From the NCBI GenBank assembly GCA_015183035.1, contig JACZZP010000008.1, positions 1,364,001-1,428,000 of the forward strand: a DNA stretch of 64,000 nt, read 5' to 3'. How positions within the stretch are numbered: the stretch's first letter is position 1; the number at the start of each line of letters is the position of its first letter. This document shows, one piece after another, positions 15,739 to 28,415 of this stretch. Under the pieces are notes generated by a model. It was not told the origin of the DNA, ran no database searches, and was given only the letters and a program-made list of their open reading frames with translations. This DNA is from Meloidogyne chitwoodi. Its lineage: Eukaryota; Nematoda; Chromadorea; Rhabditida; Meloidogynidae. The position numbers and the translations under genes are program-made.

Positions 15739-18700
15739 TTAACTACTTGTCCATTGATCTGGTGCTATTGCAAAATATCTTAAAAATTAAATTAAACAGA
15801 ATTACGAGGAAAATAAAAAAATATACCCATCAATTCGTTCATAAAACCGTTTTCTGTATTGTTCTGGAGAAATAACCGTAGGCTTAAAAAATCAAATTTA
15901 TATTATTATTACAAATAAAATATTTAAGTAAACTGACCAAATTGCTCATAGGAAGAGCAGTTTTCTAAATAAAATATTTTTAAATTATTAAATTTTAAAT
16001 AAGAAAACCAACCACAAGACTTTCCACTTTTTTATCTAAAGTAAATGTCCGCTAAAAAATTTTTAAACAATTTATTAAAAATATATAAAAAACCATATAA
16101 TCAACAATTCCAACAATAACTTCATCTTGTTGACCACGAGAAATACCAGCCAAAAGGCTATAATCCATAATTCCTTGATTAGCAAGGAAATTACTATCAT
16201 TAATGCTAAAAAAAGAGAATTTATAATTTTAAAAATTATTTTATTTTAATTTATTAAAATATTTTTATTTATTTTAACTTTTTAAATTTGAGAAAAAAAC
16301 TCACATTGCTTGACTTAAAGCTGTTTTTGAATGTGGAAGAAGATAAATTTGATTTCTCCAAATATCTTGAAGATAATTTTCATCTAAAAGGACAGCTGAA
16401 GGACAAATACTTCCATCAGGATTTAAATTATTTGATGATTTAGTTGAGGCAAGTCTTTGTTTTTTTGTTGAAAATTATTCTAAAAATAATTAAAAAGAAA
16501 AACCTATTACGAAGTGATCCTTTAAGATCCCAAATTTGTTTAATATCCTGAAAATTATAACAACAAAAAATAAAAATAAAAACAATTTTTACTTTTTTGT
16601 AAAATATATATTCCATAACCAAATAATCATTTTTCAATGAATGACCATTTTGTTTGTTTATATAATTTATACCATACGCTCCAAAAATCTTTAAAAATAA
16701 AGTATTTACTTTAAAATTTAAAAGTTTATTTTATTTAAATCACCTTGCATAGAGCAGTAGGTCTGTTTTCTTGTTTTACAACATTCATATAGTCAATATA
16801 CTAAATTAATTAAAATGAACTAAAAAATTAATTAATTTAACCTTTTGAGAACAATTTTTAAAGGAATCCAATTCAAACCGGGAAAGAGTTTTTAATACAA
16901 AACGTTCATCATCTGTACGAAAAAAAGATGCACCTGAAAATAAAAATTATAAAAAGTTGTTTTAAGTATTTAAATAATTAAAAAAAGAATTCTCTAAAAT
17001 CAAACCACTTTTCCCGCCTTGAGGATACCAAGGAGAAGAAGTTGCAAGCGAATTAAGATAACTAAAAATAATTTATTTTAAATTAAAAAATATTAATTAC
17101 TCTTTTTCTTTATTGTAAAAAAAAGATGAACGATATTTGGAAAAATCAGATGCAAAATAAACCTTTAAAAATAAAAAAAAATTAGAAATTAATTTTAAAT
17201 TACCTTTACATTACATTGCATTTTTTGATCAGAGATTGAAACTTCAATAAAATCTTTTTGTAAAGATGCTGAAAATTAATGCAAAACTTAAAATTTACAA
17301 AAATTTAAATAATACAATCATTTATTGAAATATTTTCCAAATATTCATCAGAAATAAGTGCATTTGCAATAATTGCACCAATATCAGGTATTTGAGTTCC
17401 TTTACCATCCAAAACATTTCTTATTTTAATAATAGGTAAATCATTTAAATTATTAATTATTTCCATAGATAATTGACTAAAATGGACATTAAGTGGATAA
17501 ACAGGAGAAGTACGAAAACAGCTAACAAGATTTCCAAAAGCAAAAAAATGACTATGTGAATGGAATGTGCAATGAAGGCATTGATGAAGATCAACAGAAG
17601 AAGAAAAAGGAGAAATCTAAAAATATAATAAAAATAAAAAATAAATAAAACATACCCAATGTTTGCCATTAGCCAAATAATCAACAAATTTTGAAAAACT
17701 TAAATGAAAAATGGTATTTGGCATAGGCACAATGGAAGAATTTGAAGAACAACTAAAAAAATTAAAATAAAATATTTTTTTATAATATTTTAAATTTATT
17801 CCATTATTTTTATTTTTTAAAATAAAATACCTATTACAACGTAACCAACAAATAATTTGTTTGCAATTATTATTTGGTATTGTTGACGGTAAATCTTCCA
17901 AAGAAAAGCTACTTTCACTCAATTCTCCCCCATCTACTGCTCCAGAATAAAGATTAGCACCACTTCCAAAAGGATTGGGAATTACAGGGGCAATAAATGC
18001 TGAAGCAGTGCTACGACTAGAATTAACAATTTTTGTAGTAATTTCCAGTCGAGTATTTCGATGAACTATACGCCTTAAATGTTCAAACATTGGACGATCA
18101 CAGACTTTACAACGATAATCAGAGTCAAAACAATAACTTAAAAATAATATAAAAATTAAAACTTTTAAATTATAAGTTTTTTAACCAAAATAAAATTTTA
18201 AATTTCTATCTATATAATACAGTTAGAGATCTTATAAAATAATACAAAAGTCTGACTGAATTATTTAAACCTATAATTATTAAAATTAACAAACTTGAGC
18301 AAAAATTTTCCTAAACTTGTATCATTATCACGATCGTAGAAAATTTTGTTAAGTACATAAGGTCCCATACAGAATTCCTGAGTATTTTTTGATTTTTTAG
18401 AGTTTGCGCAGAAAAGAAAGGCCAAACTCTGATGACTATAAGGACTAAGAAAATTTGTTTCAGCTCTAACACGAATTTCTTCCTCCTCCATTTCAAAAAG
18501 TAGTTCTGCTAATTTTGCATGTCTAATATTTAAAAAAAATAAAATTTTTATTTATTAAAAATAATTTTTCTTTTAACCTTTGTTCTTTAGCCTTAGCATT
18601 ATTTATAGCTCTTCTTCTAAAATGTAATGCTGAACCAAGTCTAAAGCTTTTTACTGCCTTTTGATTTAATAATTCCCAAGGTCGTTGTGTTGTGTTTGAT

Positions 18701-21364
18701 TGTAAAAAAATGTGAGAAAATTTAGTTAAACTTTCTTCTTTCAATGATTTTTCTTCAATACGCAAATTTTCAAGAATTTTGCTATAATTCTTTTGCATTT
18801 CCTTCAGTTTAACAAAATTATTTTTTATTGTTGTTTGACTGTTTTTTGTAGTTTGCCATTTATTTATTATTGGAGGAGGAAAATGAATGGCTGGTGAATT
18901 GGTTAATTCTATTTGAGAAAAATAATTAAGGAAATCTTCTTTTTCAGAACATTCTAAAAATAATAATATTACCAAAAAATGAAATGCCTATTTATTTAAA
19001 TAAATGTATGTACCTATCTCTTTTGAATTATTTTCCTTTGTTCGTTGATTAAGTTCACAAATATGGCAATGAAAAGAATTAGCGGCTTCTTTATCATTAC
19101 TAATCATCTCTTTCGGTAAACTATTAAATAATAATAGAAAATCAAGTTCCAACTTTGAAGAATATCTTTTTTTTAATAAAAATTTTATAAATATTTTAAA
19201 AAAAACCTTGACAAAATTAAAAAACGTAAAATTCTTTTTGCAGCCTTCAATTCATGTATATCTCTACTTTTTAGCAAAATTGTTATTCCAAATTTATTTC
19301 CCTCTCCACCTTCAGAATCTTCTAATAAGATTAAATACTTTCTTTTATTTGTAGTTGTACTAAATTCGAGTTGACGAAATCGGCTGACAATTCCAACCCT
19401 AGGCTGCAATAATTGAGCATCAATTGAGTTTAGAATACTTGTTGATGTTGCACGAGCTATTCGATTTAAAATTGATCTCTAAAAAAATTAAAAAAAATCT
19501 TAAGTTTTTATTATTTAAAAATAACCTTAACATTTGCCAAAACTAAAATTCCTTTTTTCGTCAATAAATCTAATACAGCCACTGGAATAGTATTTTCAGC
19601 TATTAACATGCAGAGATCCACAGATAATATTCTATCACATTGAAGATTAAGAAACTTTTCTTCTTGCTGTAATAGTGACTCAATTGAAGAAAATTTTTCA
19701 AGAACCTATAATTAAAATATTAAAAAAAATAAAATAATCACCCTTTCATAAGAAATCATTCCACTCAATAAAATTAGTGAAACATTTTCCATTGAAGTAG
19801 GCATTGATGAGTGAGCAAGACTTTTAGAAAATGCAATTCCATCAATAAGCTTAAAAAAGTAAATTTTAAATAAATAAATTATAAAGAGAATAACAAAAAA
19901 ATAAACCTCGTAGTCTGGATCAGAATCAAGATGTAGCTTTTTAATATGCTAAATTTTTAAATTATTATTAAAAATAAATTCAAATAATATATAAATATTA
20001 TTAATTTAATAAAAAAATACCAAAAAATCTAAAGGAAAATTAGTTGAAGCATTATTAAGAGCTACAGGAAAAATTTTATCAGTAACTAATTTACTTAATT
20101 TCCACAATAATTCTTTCCAACTATAAAATAAAAAACTAATAAATTTTAATTAAATAATAAAGAAATATACATTGAAGGTAAAAGTTGTTCTTTTGTGAGG
20201 AGAGTATCCAAAAGTTTACTTAATTTGTCATCAAACATTTTAACTAAATGTTGTTCAGTTTGTGTATCTACATTTTTAGAGATTGAATTAGAAGGAGAAC
20301 ATGGTAATTCTAAGTGCTAAAAATATATTTATTAAAAAAATTATTTTTAAACAAAAAACTTTATTATTTAAATTTAAATGCCTCTCATTATTATCAACAT
20401 AATCGACGGAAGAATGAGGGTGTAAAAAGCCATTTTGAGTAGTCTTAACCTTTGATTGTTGTAAAGCGATAAGTTTTTCAGTTGACCCATCAACTAAATG
20501 ATGAATTGCAGGAGGAAATAGCTTTACTAAAATTTAAAAAAAATTTTTTTATTAAAAAATTATTTTTAAATTTCCAAAGCTTATTCTCTAAATTAAACTT
20601 TTCTTTATAAACAAATAATAAAATTGTAAAAATGAGTAAAAGTTGAAAATAAAAAATTACATCTTCCACGTGTTCCGCCAATATCAATTTGGTTTGCACA
20701 AAAATTACAAAGCCTAACAATGCCCTAAAAAAATAAAATTTTAATTTTCAAATAGCAAATAAAAGCATACATAACAACCAAAATCGACTCCATTTAGTTG
20801 ATGACTTGTGCAATTTTTACAAAATATTTGGCCACATAACCGACAATGATGCTTACGTCGGAATGTATTGAATTTCTCTCGACATTCATAACATTCATTT
20901 CCAGATGAGTCTGGCATCCTATATTTTAATTAATTAAAAAAATTGAAAATTTTAAATTCTAATTAAACCTAAATAAAAAATCATAAAACAAATTTTAAAC
21001 AAACCAATATCGCCTCAATTCATCCTTCCTAGAACTGAAAAAATTTGATGTTTTGCTTGTAGAAGGTTGTTGCTCATTGTAATCCAAAGTTTCTTCAACT
21101 GAATCTTGAAATACAGAATCCTTCTCTTCAGATTTAGAACTAACGACTTCAGAAAAGTTAACTAAATGGGGAAATTAAGAAAATAAAAATTGAATTATAA
21201 CCTATCTCAGTATTAGACGAAGATTTTGAAGGGCGGAAAAGATTTGATAAAATGCCGAAAAACCCACCACTTTGCTCATAAGAATTATCTTGATCATTAG
21301 TTGCATCAATAAATTCGGGAAAATGGAAAATACTAGAAATGGATTTTGCAGGAGATGAATCCAT
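15739..21364 (-). CDS. PIKFYVE: PIKfyve/Fab1 phosphatidylinositol 3-phosphate 5-kinase
   Basis: Makes PI(3,5)P2 on endosomes and lysosomes. Many short introns; roughly 1,350-1,450 residues by eye. The start is ATG 21364 (MDSSPAKSISSIFHFPEF). Domains in order: a FYVE zinc finger (20662-20930: CYECREKFNTFRRKHHCRLC, GQIFCKNC, LCNFC); a Ser-rich linker; the CCT/TCP-1-like chaperonin domain (about 19180-20160: DYELIDGIAFSKSLAH, VLLLSGMISYER-type strand, ILVLANVKRSILNRIARAT, LLQPRVG); a Cys-rich middle part (CKVCDRPMFEHLRRIVH near 18090); and the C-terminal lipid kinase (15739-17060) with GGKSGASFF, DERFVLKTLSRFEL, DLKGSLRNR, MDYSLLAG and VGIVDYM, ending SPEQYRKRFYERIDGYFAIA. No DEP domain was found, and the protein is shorter than the about 2,100-residue human enzyme. 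Exon borders in the linkers are less certain than the domains. Confidence 0.94.
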
Positions 21365-22086
21365 TAATTCATTAATTTTTTCTTTAAAAAATAAGATATA
21401 GAAATAATTAATTAATATTGTTTATAAACAAAAAATGTAAAAATCTCGAAAACTATTTATTTATATATGTATTTAAAATAGAAAATATAAAATAATTTAC
21501 AACATGTATGTAACAAAGGAGAAAACAAAATGATAAGAATATGCTTAAAAATAAAAAGTGTAACAAAAAAATTTTTTTTGATAAAAATATTCAAATATTT
21601 TATCATATAGTATTTTTTAATATTTTTATAAAAAATTCACCTAAATTTTGACATTTAAAATATTATAATAAAAAGTATCCATACTAATAAACATGTGGAA
21701 AGTTGACAAAATTTTACGGCTGGAAAATTCCTAACTGGTCATTCTCTCCTTCAGCATATTTTAAGCTTTTCTCGTTTAAATCAATTATCCCTTCCAAATT
21801 AAAAAACACAAATTTAGCGAATGAAAACTGGATTTAAATAGATGAGAAGAAAAAAGTAAAAGCGACCACAAACTAACAAAAAAAGAGTATGTGAATCTCG
21901 TTTTCTTTCCAAAAATATTTTCTCAGCACGATTTTAGTAGTTTTAATATTGAAAGTTGCACAACTACAAAAATAGATGCAGCAAAAAGTTGCTTTTTATC
22001 TCCTTCACTCATCCTAAACGATTTTGTGTATTTATATACATATTTTTTTAAACCAAAATACCAAAAATAAACGACCTTTTTTTAAT
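21365..22086. other. Divergent promoter region PIKfyve / secreted protein
   Basis: About 720 bp of AT-rich sequence between two divergent starts. No conserved element is recognised. A forward frame opens at 22024, ahead of the chosen ATG at 22087; I prefer the latter because a signal peptide begins there. Confidence 0.5.
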
Positions 22087-23007
22087 ATGAAAAAATATTT
22101 CTACAATATTTATCAAACTCTAATTATATTGATAGCATTTTCAATAGAAAGTATTCAGCAAGAAGCAGCTGTTATATCTGACCATATCAAAAAAGCTGCA
22201 GAAGGTCCATCAATTTTACAAATTAAAAATGATTTTCTCATTATTAAAAAACTTCAGTCTATGACTTCGCTACTCAAATTATGAATTTGGGTGGAAGTAT
22301 TATTGGAGAAAAAGAGTTTCCTACAAATAATGGATATGGCGGATTTGATAGAACGCTTAAAATGAAAGGTTAATTTTAGATAAGTTTACTATATTATTAT
22401 TATTATATATTTTTTAATTTAAAGAGAATAGCTTAAATCAACGCTTCGGAACAACCCTAACCGGTCTCCCATATAGCGAATACGGAGGAGGTAAAACAAT
22501 TAAAAATATTTGATTTTTTTGTTAAAGGCCCTTTAGGTGCAGCACGCTCAAGGTTTTATTCTTAGAATAATTAATGAAAATTAAGGGAATATCAGAAAAA
22601 GATCTCTAGTTTTTAATAGTATAATCGTAGAAATTAAAGAGGCAGAGAATTTTTTTATAGAAAATATTACAAACTTATTTAGATCCCAACCTAAATCACT
22701 AATTGAATCAATGATGGAAACATTCCTTGGTTTGTATAAAAAATAAATACATAAAAATATCTATCTTATTTAATAAGGTTCTTCTGCATCATATGCAGAT
22801 CGTAGCCCTAGTGACCCTTATGATATTGGATATGGTTCTAGTTTATACTCACAATCAAATGGATATGGTAATAGCAGAAAAAGTGAAGGACCCAATTCAA
22901 ATATTGAAGGTATATTAAAAGCATTGGTAAGAAATGGAGCCAAAAAAGCTGAAATGGTTGAACCTGATACCTCATTTCTCAGTCAATTTTTTGGAAAGCG
23001 AAAATAA
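22087..23007 (+). CDS. Unknown secreted protein, Gly/Tyr/Ser-rich
   Basis: Seven exons (22087-22204, 22258-22368, 22425-22490, 22528-22552, 22586-22608, 22640-22729, 22778-23007) join in frame to 220 residues. The two exons of 25 and 23 nt are inferred from GT-AG signals and frame. The start MKKYFYNIYQTLIILIAFSI looks like a signal peptide (basic n-region, hydrophobic core to about residue 18, then polar). The mature part has NNGYGGFDRTLKMK, LPYSEYGGGPLGAA, a mixed helix (FFIENITNLFRSQPKSLIES), a Ser/Tyr/Gly segment (SYADRSPSDPYDIGYGSSLY) and the basic tail SQFFGKRK. There are no cysteines in the parts read. I recognise no family. It may be cuticular, a secreted effector, or a peptide precursor (the tail resembles an amidation and dibasic cleavage site). 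The function is unknown. Confidence 0.68.
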
Positions 23008-23176
23008 TATAATCATTTTTAACTTATTTTTACATTCATCTAATAAAGTCAAAATATTGGAGTAAAAAAACATAAAAATAAAATATTTACTAACTTTAAC
23101 GTTAGCATAAATAGTTCTCAGAGCTGAGAAAAATATATTATTTATTTAAAATCTTATCTATTTTTTATTCTCGTAA

Positions 23177-23973
23177 TCAGTCACTCTGAGCACTTTCATA
23201 CCGCTCCTCAATATTCTTCCAGTCAGTAATCTTCCAAATAGCTTTCACATAGTCAGCACGCACATTCTTATATTGCAGATAATAGGCATGTTCCCAAACG
23301 TCAATGCCGAAGAGAGGTACAAGACCTAAAATTAACTTTTGTTACTCTTATATATAGACTAATTTAAATTTTAAAAGACCTGTAGTAGGTTCCAAAGGAT
23401 CCTGGTTCTGGCAAGATGCAAGTTCTAAACGCTTGTCTACTTTGTTATATCCAAGCCATCCCCAACCGGACCCCTGAACTGCAATCGCAATTGCATTCAA
23501 ACGATCTTGCAAGCCTTGGAGAGAACCAAAATCGCGATTGATTGATTGAAGAAGTTGGCCAGATGGTTCACCTCCATCCTTACAAAGATTTGTCCAAAAA
23601 ATACAATGGTTAATATGTCCACCACCGTTGAATTTTATCGCGGATTGTAATTGAATAGCCATTCGAATATCACCTAAAAGATAACTAATATTGTAAAAAC
23701 AAATAATAACCTTTAGCAAGAGCTTCTTGGATTTTTTCTTCAGTCACGTTCAAATTGTTGACATACGTTGCTGAAAATAAATAAATAAGTTTAAAAGATT
23801 TAATTACCATGGTGTTTCTGATGATGAATTTTCATAATTTCCGCAGAAATAACTGGTTCAAGTGCATTATAGTCATAAGGAAGATCAGGCAAAGCATGTT
23901 TAAATCGCTTTGATAATGGAGGCTGTCGAATTCTCGAGACTAATGAAAATTTAGTAAAATTTGCGCGAAACAT
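23177..23973 (-). CDS. SOD2: Mitochondrial Mn/Fe superoxide dismutase
   Basis: Converts superoxide to hydrogen peroxide in the mitochondrial matrix. Exons 23973-23808, 23770-23711, 23673-23380 and 23325-23177 give 222 residues. The first 25 residues ([20 protein letters not shown]) are Arg-rich without acids, a typical import presequence. The mature enzyme starts [19 protein letters not shown]. The four metal ligands are present in context: His in [12 protein letters not shown], His in [11 protein letters not shown], and Asp plus His in [11 protein letters not shown]. The GSGWGWLGY strand and the LEPTTG and [11 protein letters not shown] segments are canonical. The length is normal for the family. 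It is divergent from the TAF3 gene, and the region between them carries two repeats. Confidence 0.98.
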
Positions 23974-24117
23974 TCTATATATTTCTGAAGGGGATATTAA
24001 TAATAGTTTAGTACGTTTTTTACAATTTACAATAAAGTTAAACACAATTAAGCAAAAAGTTAAGTATTAAAGATTTGATGCGATTGTCGTGCCACCGCGT
24101 ATAATAGGACGGTAATA

Positions 24118-24275
24118 ACAGAGATCGGAACGGGTCCCGATCCCGTTTCCTGGTCCTTTTTCCCGGCTTTTTTGAGTCACCGGGATGAAACCGGGATCGG
24201 GAATATCCGATTTTCCCGGTCCGGTCCCGGTCGTTCCATTCTAAAAATTTTCCGTTTCCCGGTCCCGGGTTTTTC
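24118..24275. repeat. GC-rich CCCGGTCCCG-type repeat block
   Basis: A dense, irregular cluster of CCCGGT, GGTCCCG, CCGGGA and GGGTCCCGATCCCG motifs in both orientations, ending TTTCCCGGTCCCGGG. It is an island of GC in AT-rich flanks. Several segments pair with each other (CCGGGATCGGG with CCCGATCCCG). No coding frame is credible. Confidence 0.8.
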
Positions 24276-24423
24276 AAAATTCTCATGTCTAGTGAATAAG
24301 ATGGAAATCAGGGACAAGTCTAATTTTTCGCGACTGTTATTACAAAACGTAGATACATAATACAGAATAATATCTACTAACGAATAGAACTTCTGAAGAA
24401 ATACTATTTAGTGCTTAATTGGG

Positions 24424-24562
24424 ACCTGACATTTCGTCGAACAAAATTGCACGACATTTCGCCTCTACGGAAAAAAAACTACATTTCGTTTACTCGAGCC
24501 CAGGATTTTTTTCAGTTTGGACGAAATGTCGTGTAATTTCTGTCGACGAAATTTCTGGACAC
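24424..24562. mobile_element. Short inverted-repeat element (about 140 bp)
   Basis: Left arm GACATTTCGTCGAACAAAAT..GCACGACATTTCG pairs with right arm CGAAATGTCGTG..ATTTCTGTCGACGAAAT. The arms are about 33 nt with a few mismatches and a spacer of some 65 nt. A compact palindromic MITE or hairpin; the ends and any target duplication are not clear. Confidence 0.75.
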
Positions 24563-24810
24563 GAATTAGTAAGTGTAAAAATATGCGAAGAGTAAATAAG
24601 TAAAATAATGATAAACAATCGCGAAAGTTGCGGATCAAAATTGCGGACATTTGCGCCCATAAAGGAAAATTACCCACTTTTCTATTTCAGTTTTCCGTTC
24701 AATTTATCATACTTGTCCCGTATCGCGCTTTATTCTTTATCTATTGATGTGACGCATGTTTTTAAATTTTTATTTTTTTCATTAAACAGATTAGTATTAA
24801 TTATTAAAAA

Positions 24811-27800
24811 ATGAAATCACCCGGTAATTCTAATTCTTTTAATAAATCACAACAAAATAAGCCAAATTTGTGTAATAAGTATAAAAGATATGAGCAATCA
24901 ATGATGGTACAAGCTACAGCACTTATTGTCGATAACATTGGGGTTTAATTTTTTGCATAATTTTTAATCAAAAATACTGACAGCTTTTTTTTTTTTAATA
25001 AATATAAGTTTTAATTTATAAAATCTTGAATGATTTTCAGTTTTCTTCTGCAAGCAATTCAGTGATAAATATACTTTCTTATTTGCTCAGAACTTATTTT
25101 GAAAAATTGTGCAGAGAATCTACTTCTTTAGCTGAATTCGGTATACCTATATTGCTTTTAAATATGTATAGCTAATTTTAAATATTTTTAACCTTTTTTT
25201 TTTAAATTTTTAATTAAATTTGTTCAGTGGGTCGAGATTTTGTTACTCTCGAAGACGTTTCCACAATGTTTCTTCAGAATTCCATAGATTGTATGTTTTA
25301 GTTTTTCGCTAATGTTCGCTTTTTATGTAAGTGCGCGATTTGCATGATTATCTACAACAAGTTGGCAGCTTCCAACTTACTGAGCAACCCCCTTTATTTC
25401 CTTTGCCTCTTTCTTATTACAAAAAAATAGTTGAAACACAAGAACTTGTAAAACAAAAGGAAGACGAAGCTACAGAGAAAACTGATATTAACGAAAAAAT
25501 TCACGTAAATGACGATGACAATGAACAGCAAGATGATATCAAACAAGATCATAGGTGAGAATTAAAAGTTTGATTATAAAATTTTTAGAGGTACTTTAGT
25601 TCAAATATTAATATACATAATTTTTATTTTATATTTAGGGGCGTACAACGATTTGCACAAAAATCTTTCCCCAACTTCCTTGGAGCCTGTGCTCCTGATC
25701 TTGGAATAACTATTAAGAAATTTGTCCCACCTCTGGTTGAAATCATTATGGAGGCAAATCTTGTAAAGAGCACTATCACAAAAGATGTTTCTTTTTCAAT
25801 TATACGACAAGATTTTTTTTCTGTTCCATGTTTAAGTCTGAAAGGTGTTCCCGAATCTGAGCGTCATAAAGAGAAAAAGAGACGAAAAAAGGAAAGGCGT
25901 GAACACCATCGGGAGTCTAATGAACTTAATGAAGGAAAACGACAACAATTGGAAAAAGTACATGAAATGGAAGGAACTCAAGCTGATGGTTAATTCTTAA
26001 GACTTTTATTTTAGTAAAAAAAATTTAGCAGCCAAATCACCCGATCATTTGAAAGTTCCAAAAATAAAAATACGTATTGGTCCTGGCCCTTCTTCTACTG
26101 TTCCATTATTTGAGCCACAATCAATTCAGCAACCAATAACTATTGGTTTATCATCTCCAATTAATGAACCTAAAATAATTCCTACTCAATTTTCAACAAA
26201 AATTGAACTACCACAACCCTCCACATCAAAAGCCACTACTACTGATAAACTAAAAACTATTAAATGCCTTTCACCTGATCAGGAAATAATTTTTATAGAT
26301 GAAAGACCACAAACAACAACAATTGCTGCAAAAACACCACCAAGCCGGGAGGAGACCATAAAAGGTGCGAAAAAGAGAAAAAGGTCCCCAAAAAGAGCGC
26401 TTCCATCAGTAGTGGAACCAACAATAACAGAGTCGGTTATTCCAGCAATAACACAAGGCCATTCATCATCTATAACAGATATATCTCTTAAAAAGGATGA
26501 AGGTGGGCGTTTGTGTTTGGAATATAGCGACCCCTTCTTTAAGCCGCTAAAATGCCAGATATTGAAAAAAACAAGAGAAAAAGGAAATCGCCAAAGCGTA
26601 CGTCGCCGTCACCGCCTCGAAGATGTATCAGAGCTTCAACACCAAAAAAGGAGGAAGGCTGGTTTATTTTAATTTTTAAAAATATTTTCCAAAATTATTC
26701 TTTTCAATTTATATATTTTAGTTGAAAAACTCCCCATAGATGTTACTCCTCTTCAAAATAATGTGAAAAAAGTTATAAGTTTATTGCCACCTAAATTGTC
26801 AGCGGAAACAAAATCAGTGCCTTCCGTCTCAACTGATTTAATTATTTCAAATATCTTACAAAAGGTAATTAATTGAATGGATAATATTCAAATTATTAAT
26901 TTAAACTTAAGCAAACATCTACAATGTTGAAACAATCCAAACGGAGCAGAAAAAGTGAAAAACCTACACGAGTTGATCCTTCAATTGTTTCTGAAATATT
27001 AACTGCAGAAGCAAGTCCTCCGCCTGGACCTTCACCGGCTCCTTCAAAGGCAATGGAAACTGTTTTAGAAACATCCAAAAAGAAAGAGAAATCTTTAGGT
27101 TTTATTTAATTGCTAAAGTTTAAGAAATTTTTAATTTTAGAAACAAACAAAAAAATGTATAAAACGACTGATACATCAATGAAAATACCACAGACATCTA
27201 TGAAAAAACCACCTATAAAATTATCAAAATTATTGAAATCTTCAACTGTTTCAACTCCTCAAAATGAGACAAAAACACCATGTAGTGGATCTACTTCCAA
27301 ATCAAAAATAAATGAAAAAATAACTCCAGCATTAAATAAATCAAAACCTAAAACACAAAAAACTTCTACAAAAACAGCAGAGAAAAAAAAAGAAGTGATA
27401 ACTAAAATCGAAGAAAAATTTGATGAAATAAAAGAAGTAATTAAATCATCTTCAACTGAAACTAATTTTGATGATGATCAAGAGGAGGATGTTTGGATTT
27501 GCCCTGTTTGTTCTGTTGCTTATGTAGAGAACGGACCTGATATGGTAAAATTTATTTAAAATTTAAATTAAATTTTTCTATATAGGTCGCTTGTGATACT
27601 TGCGATAGATGGTTCCATTGGTAAATATTTATTTAAACAATTTTTTCTAAATTAATTTAAAAAATTCTTAAAATACTTAGGAGTTGTGTAGGAATTTTAA
27701 TTCCCCCACCTGATAATGCTTCATGGTTTTGTAATGAATGCAAAAAGAAAAATAAAAAGAATTCGGGTATAAACAGTGGTGGAAATACTAGTCGAAAATC

Positions 27801-27840
27801 TTCATTTGGAGGAACGTCAAATAAAAAACGAGTCAAATAA
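24811..27840 (+). CDS. TAF3: TFIID subunit 3 (TAF3): histone fold and PHD finger
   Basis: Eleven exons (24811-24942, 25041-25140, 25228-25290, 25332-25554, 25639-25988, 26029-26661, 26722-26864, 26912-27098, 27141-27544, 27586-27620, 27681-27840) sum to 809 residues. The N-terminal bromodomain-associated histone fold spans about residues 25-110 (MMVQATALIVDNIGFSSASN, INILSYLLRTYFEKLCRES, FVTLEDVSTMF). A long Lys/Ser/Thr/Pro-rich disordered middle follows. A C-terminal PHD finger (about 725-785) has the C4HC3 pattern: WICPVCSVAY, ACDTCDRWFHWSCVGI, WFCNECKKK. Known TAF3 pairs with TAF10 in TFIID, and its PHD reads H3K4me3. The order and spacing match TAF3 rather than other PHD proteins. Confidence 0.92.
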
Positions 27841-28415
27841 AAAATTCAAAAAAATTTTTATGATTGTTGTTTTTTGTAAGGCATAAAAAATTTAAATTTT
27901 GTTATTTTTGCCTATGCTTTACCACATAATTTTGTTTTAGTAATTTAATAAAGTCATTCATTGTATTTTTAACATCTTTGTTCAATATTAATGGTTATAT
28001 TTAAACCTTATAGTAAATATAAATTTATCTTTTATTTTGCGTGGCGGTAGTACTAATTTTTCTTTGCAACATGATAAAAGTAGGAATTTTATTATCATAC
28101 GCAGTCACGTGTTTAGAAAATTTCATTTTTCGCCAGTAACGTAGCAAACACATTTTTATTTGTTTTCTTATCTAGATTTAGGTTTTTAATTGATTACAGA
28201 AGGGAAGAGGTTTGTCCTTCCATTTATTCGTTCGATCATCTTTTACTACGGGTCAAAGACAGACCAGACCGACGGCGCTGTTTATTACTTATTTAAAACA
28301 GCGATCATCTTTTAGCAAATTGATTTTTCTGCTTTATTTTGTAATGCTTTTTTGTAAATTAATGAGAACTTTTTATATAATAATTTTAGTATTCAAGCTA
28401 GAAGCACTTGGGGAA
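27841..28415. other. Intergenic TAF3-MEMO1
   Basis: 575 bp of AT-rich sequence. An upstream in-frame extension of the MEMO1 first exon is open to 28212, but no conserved residues lie there. An acceptor-like TTTTAG at 28384-28389 lies 27 nt before the chosen ATG and may receive a spliced leader. Confidence 0.5.

Larger units (their letters stand above)
23974..24810. other. Divergent promoter region SOD2 / TAF3
   Basis: An 837-bp spacer containing a GC-rich CCCGG repeat block and a separate short inverted repeat, listed on their own. Frames reported there (24038-24360, 24465-24814) follow the repeats and show no domain. Confidence 0.6.
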
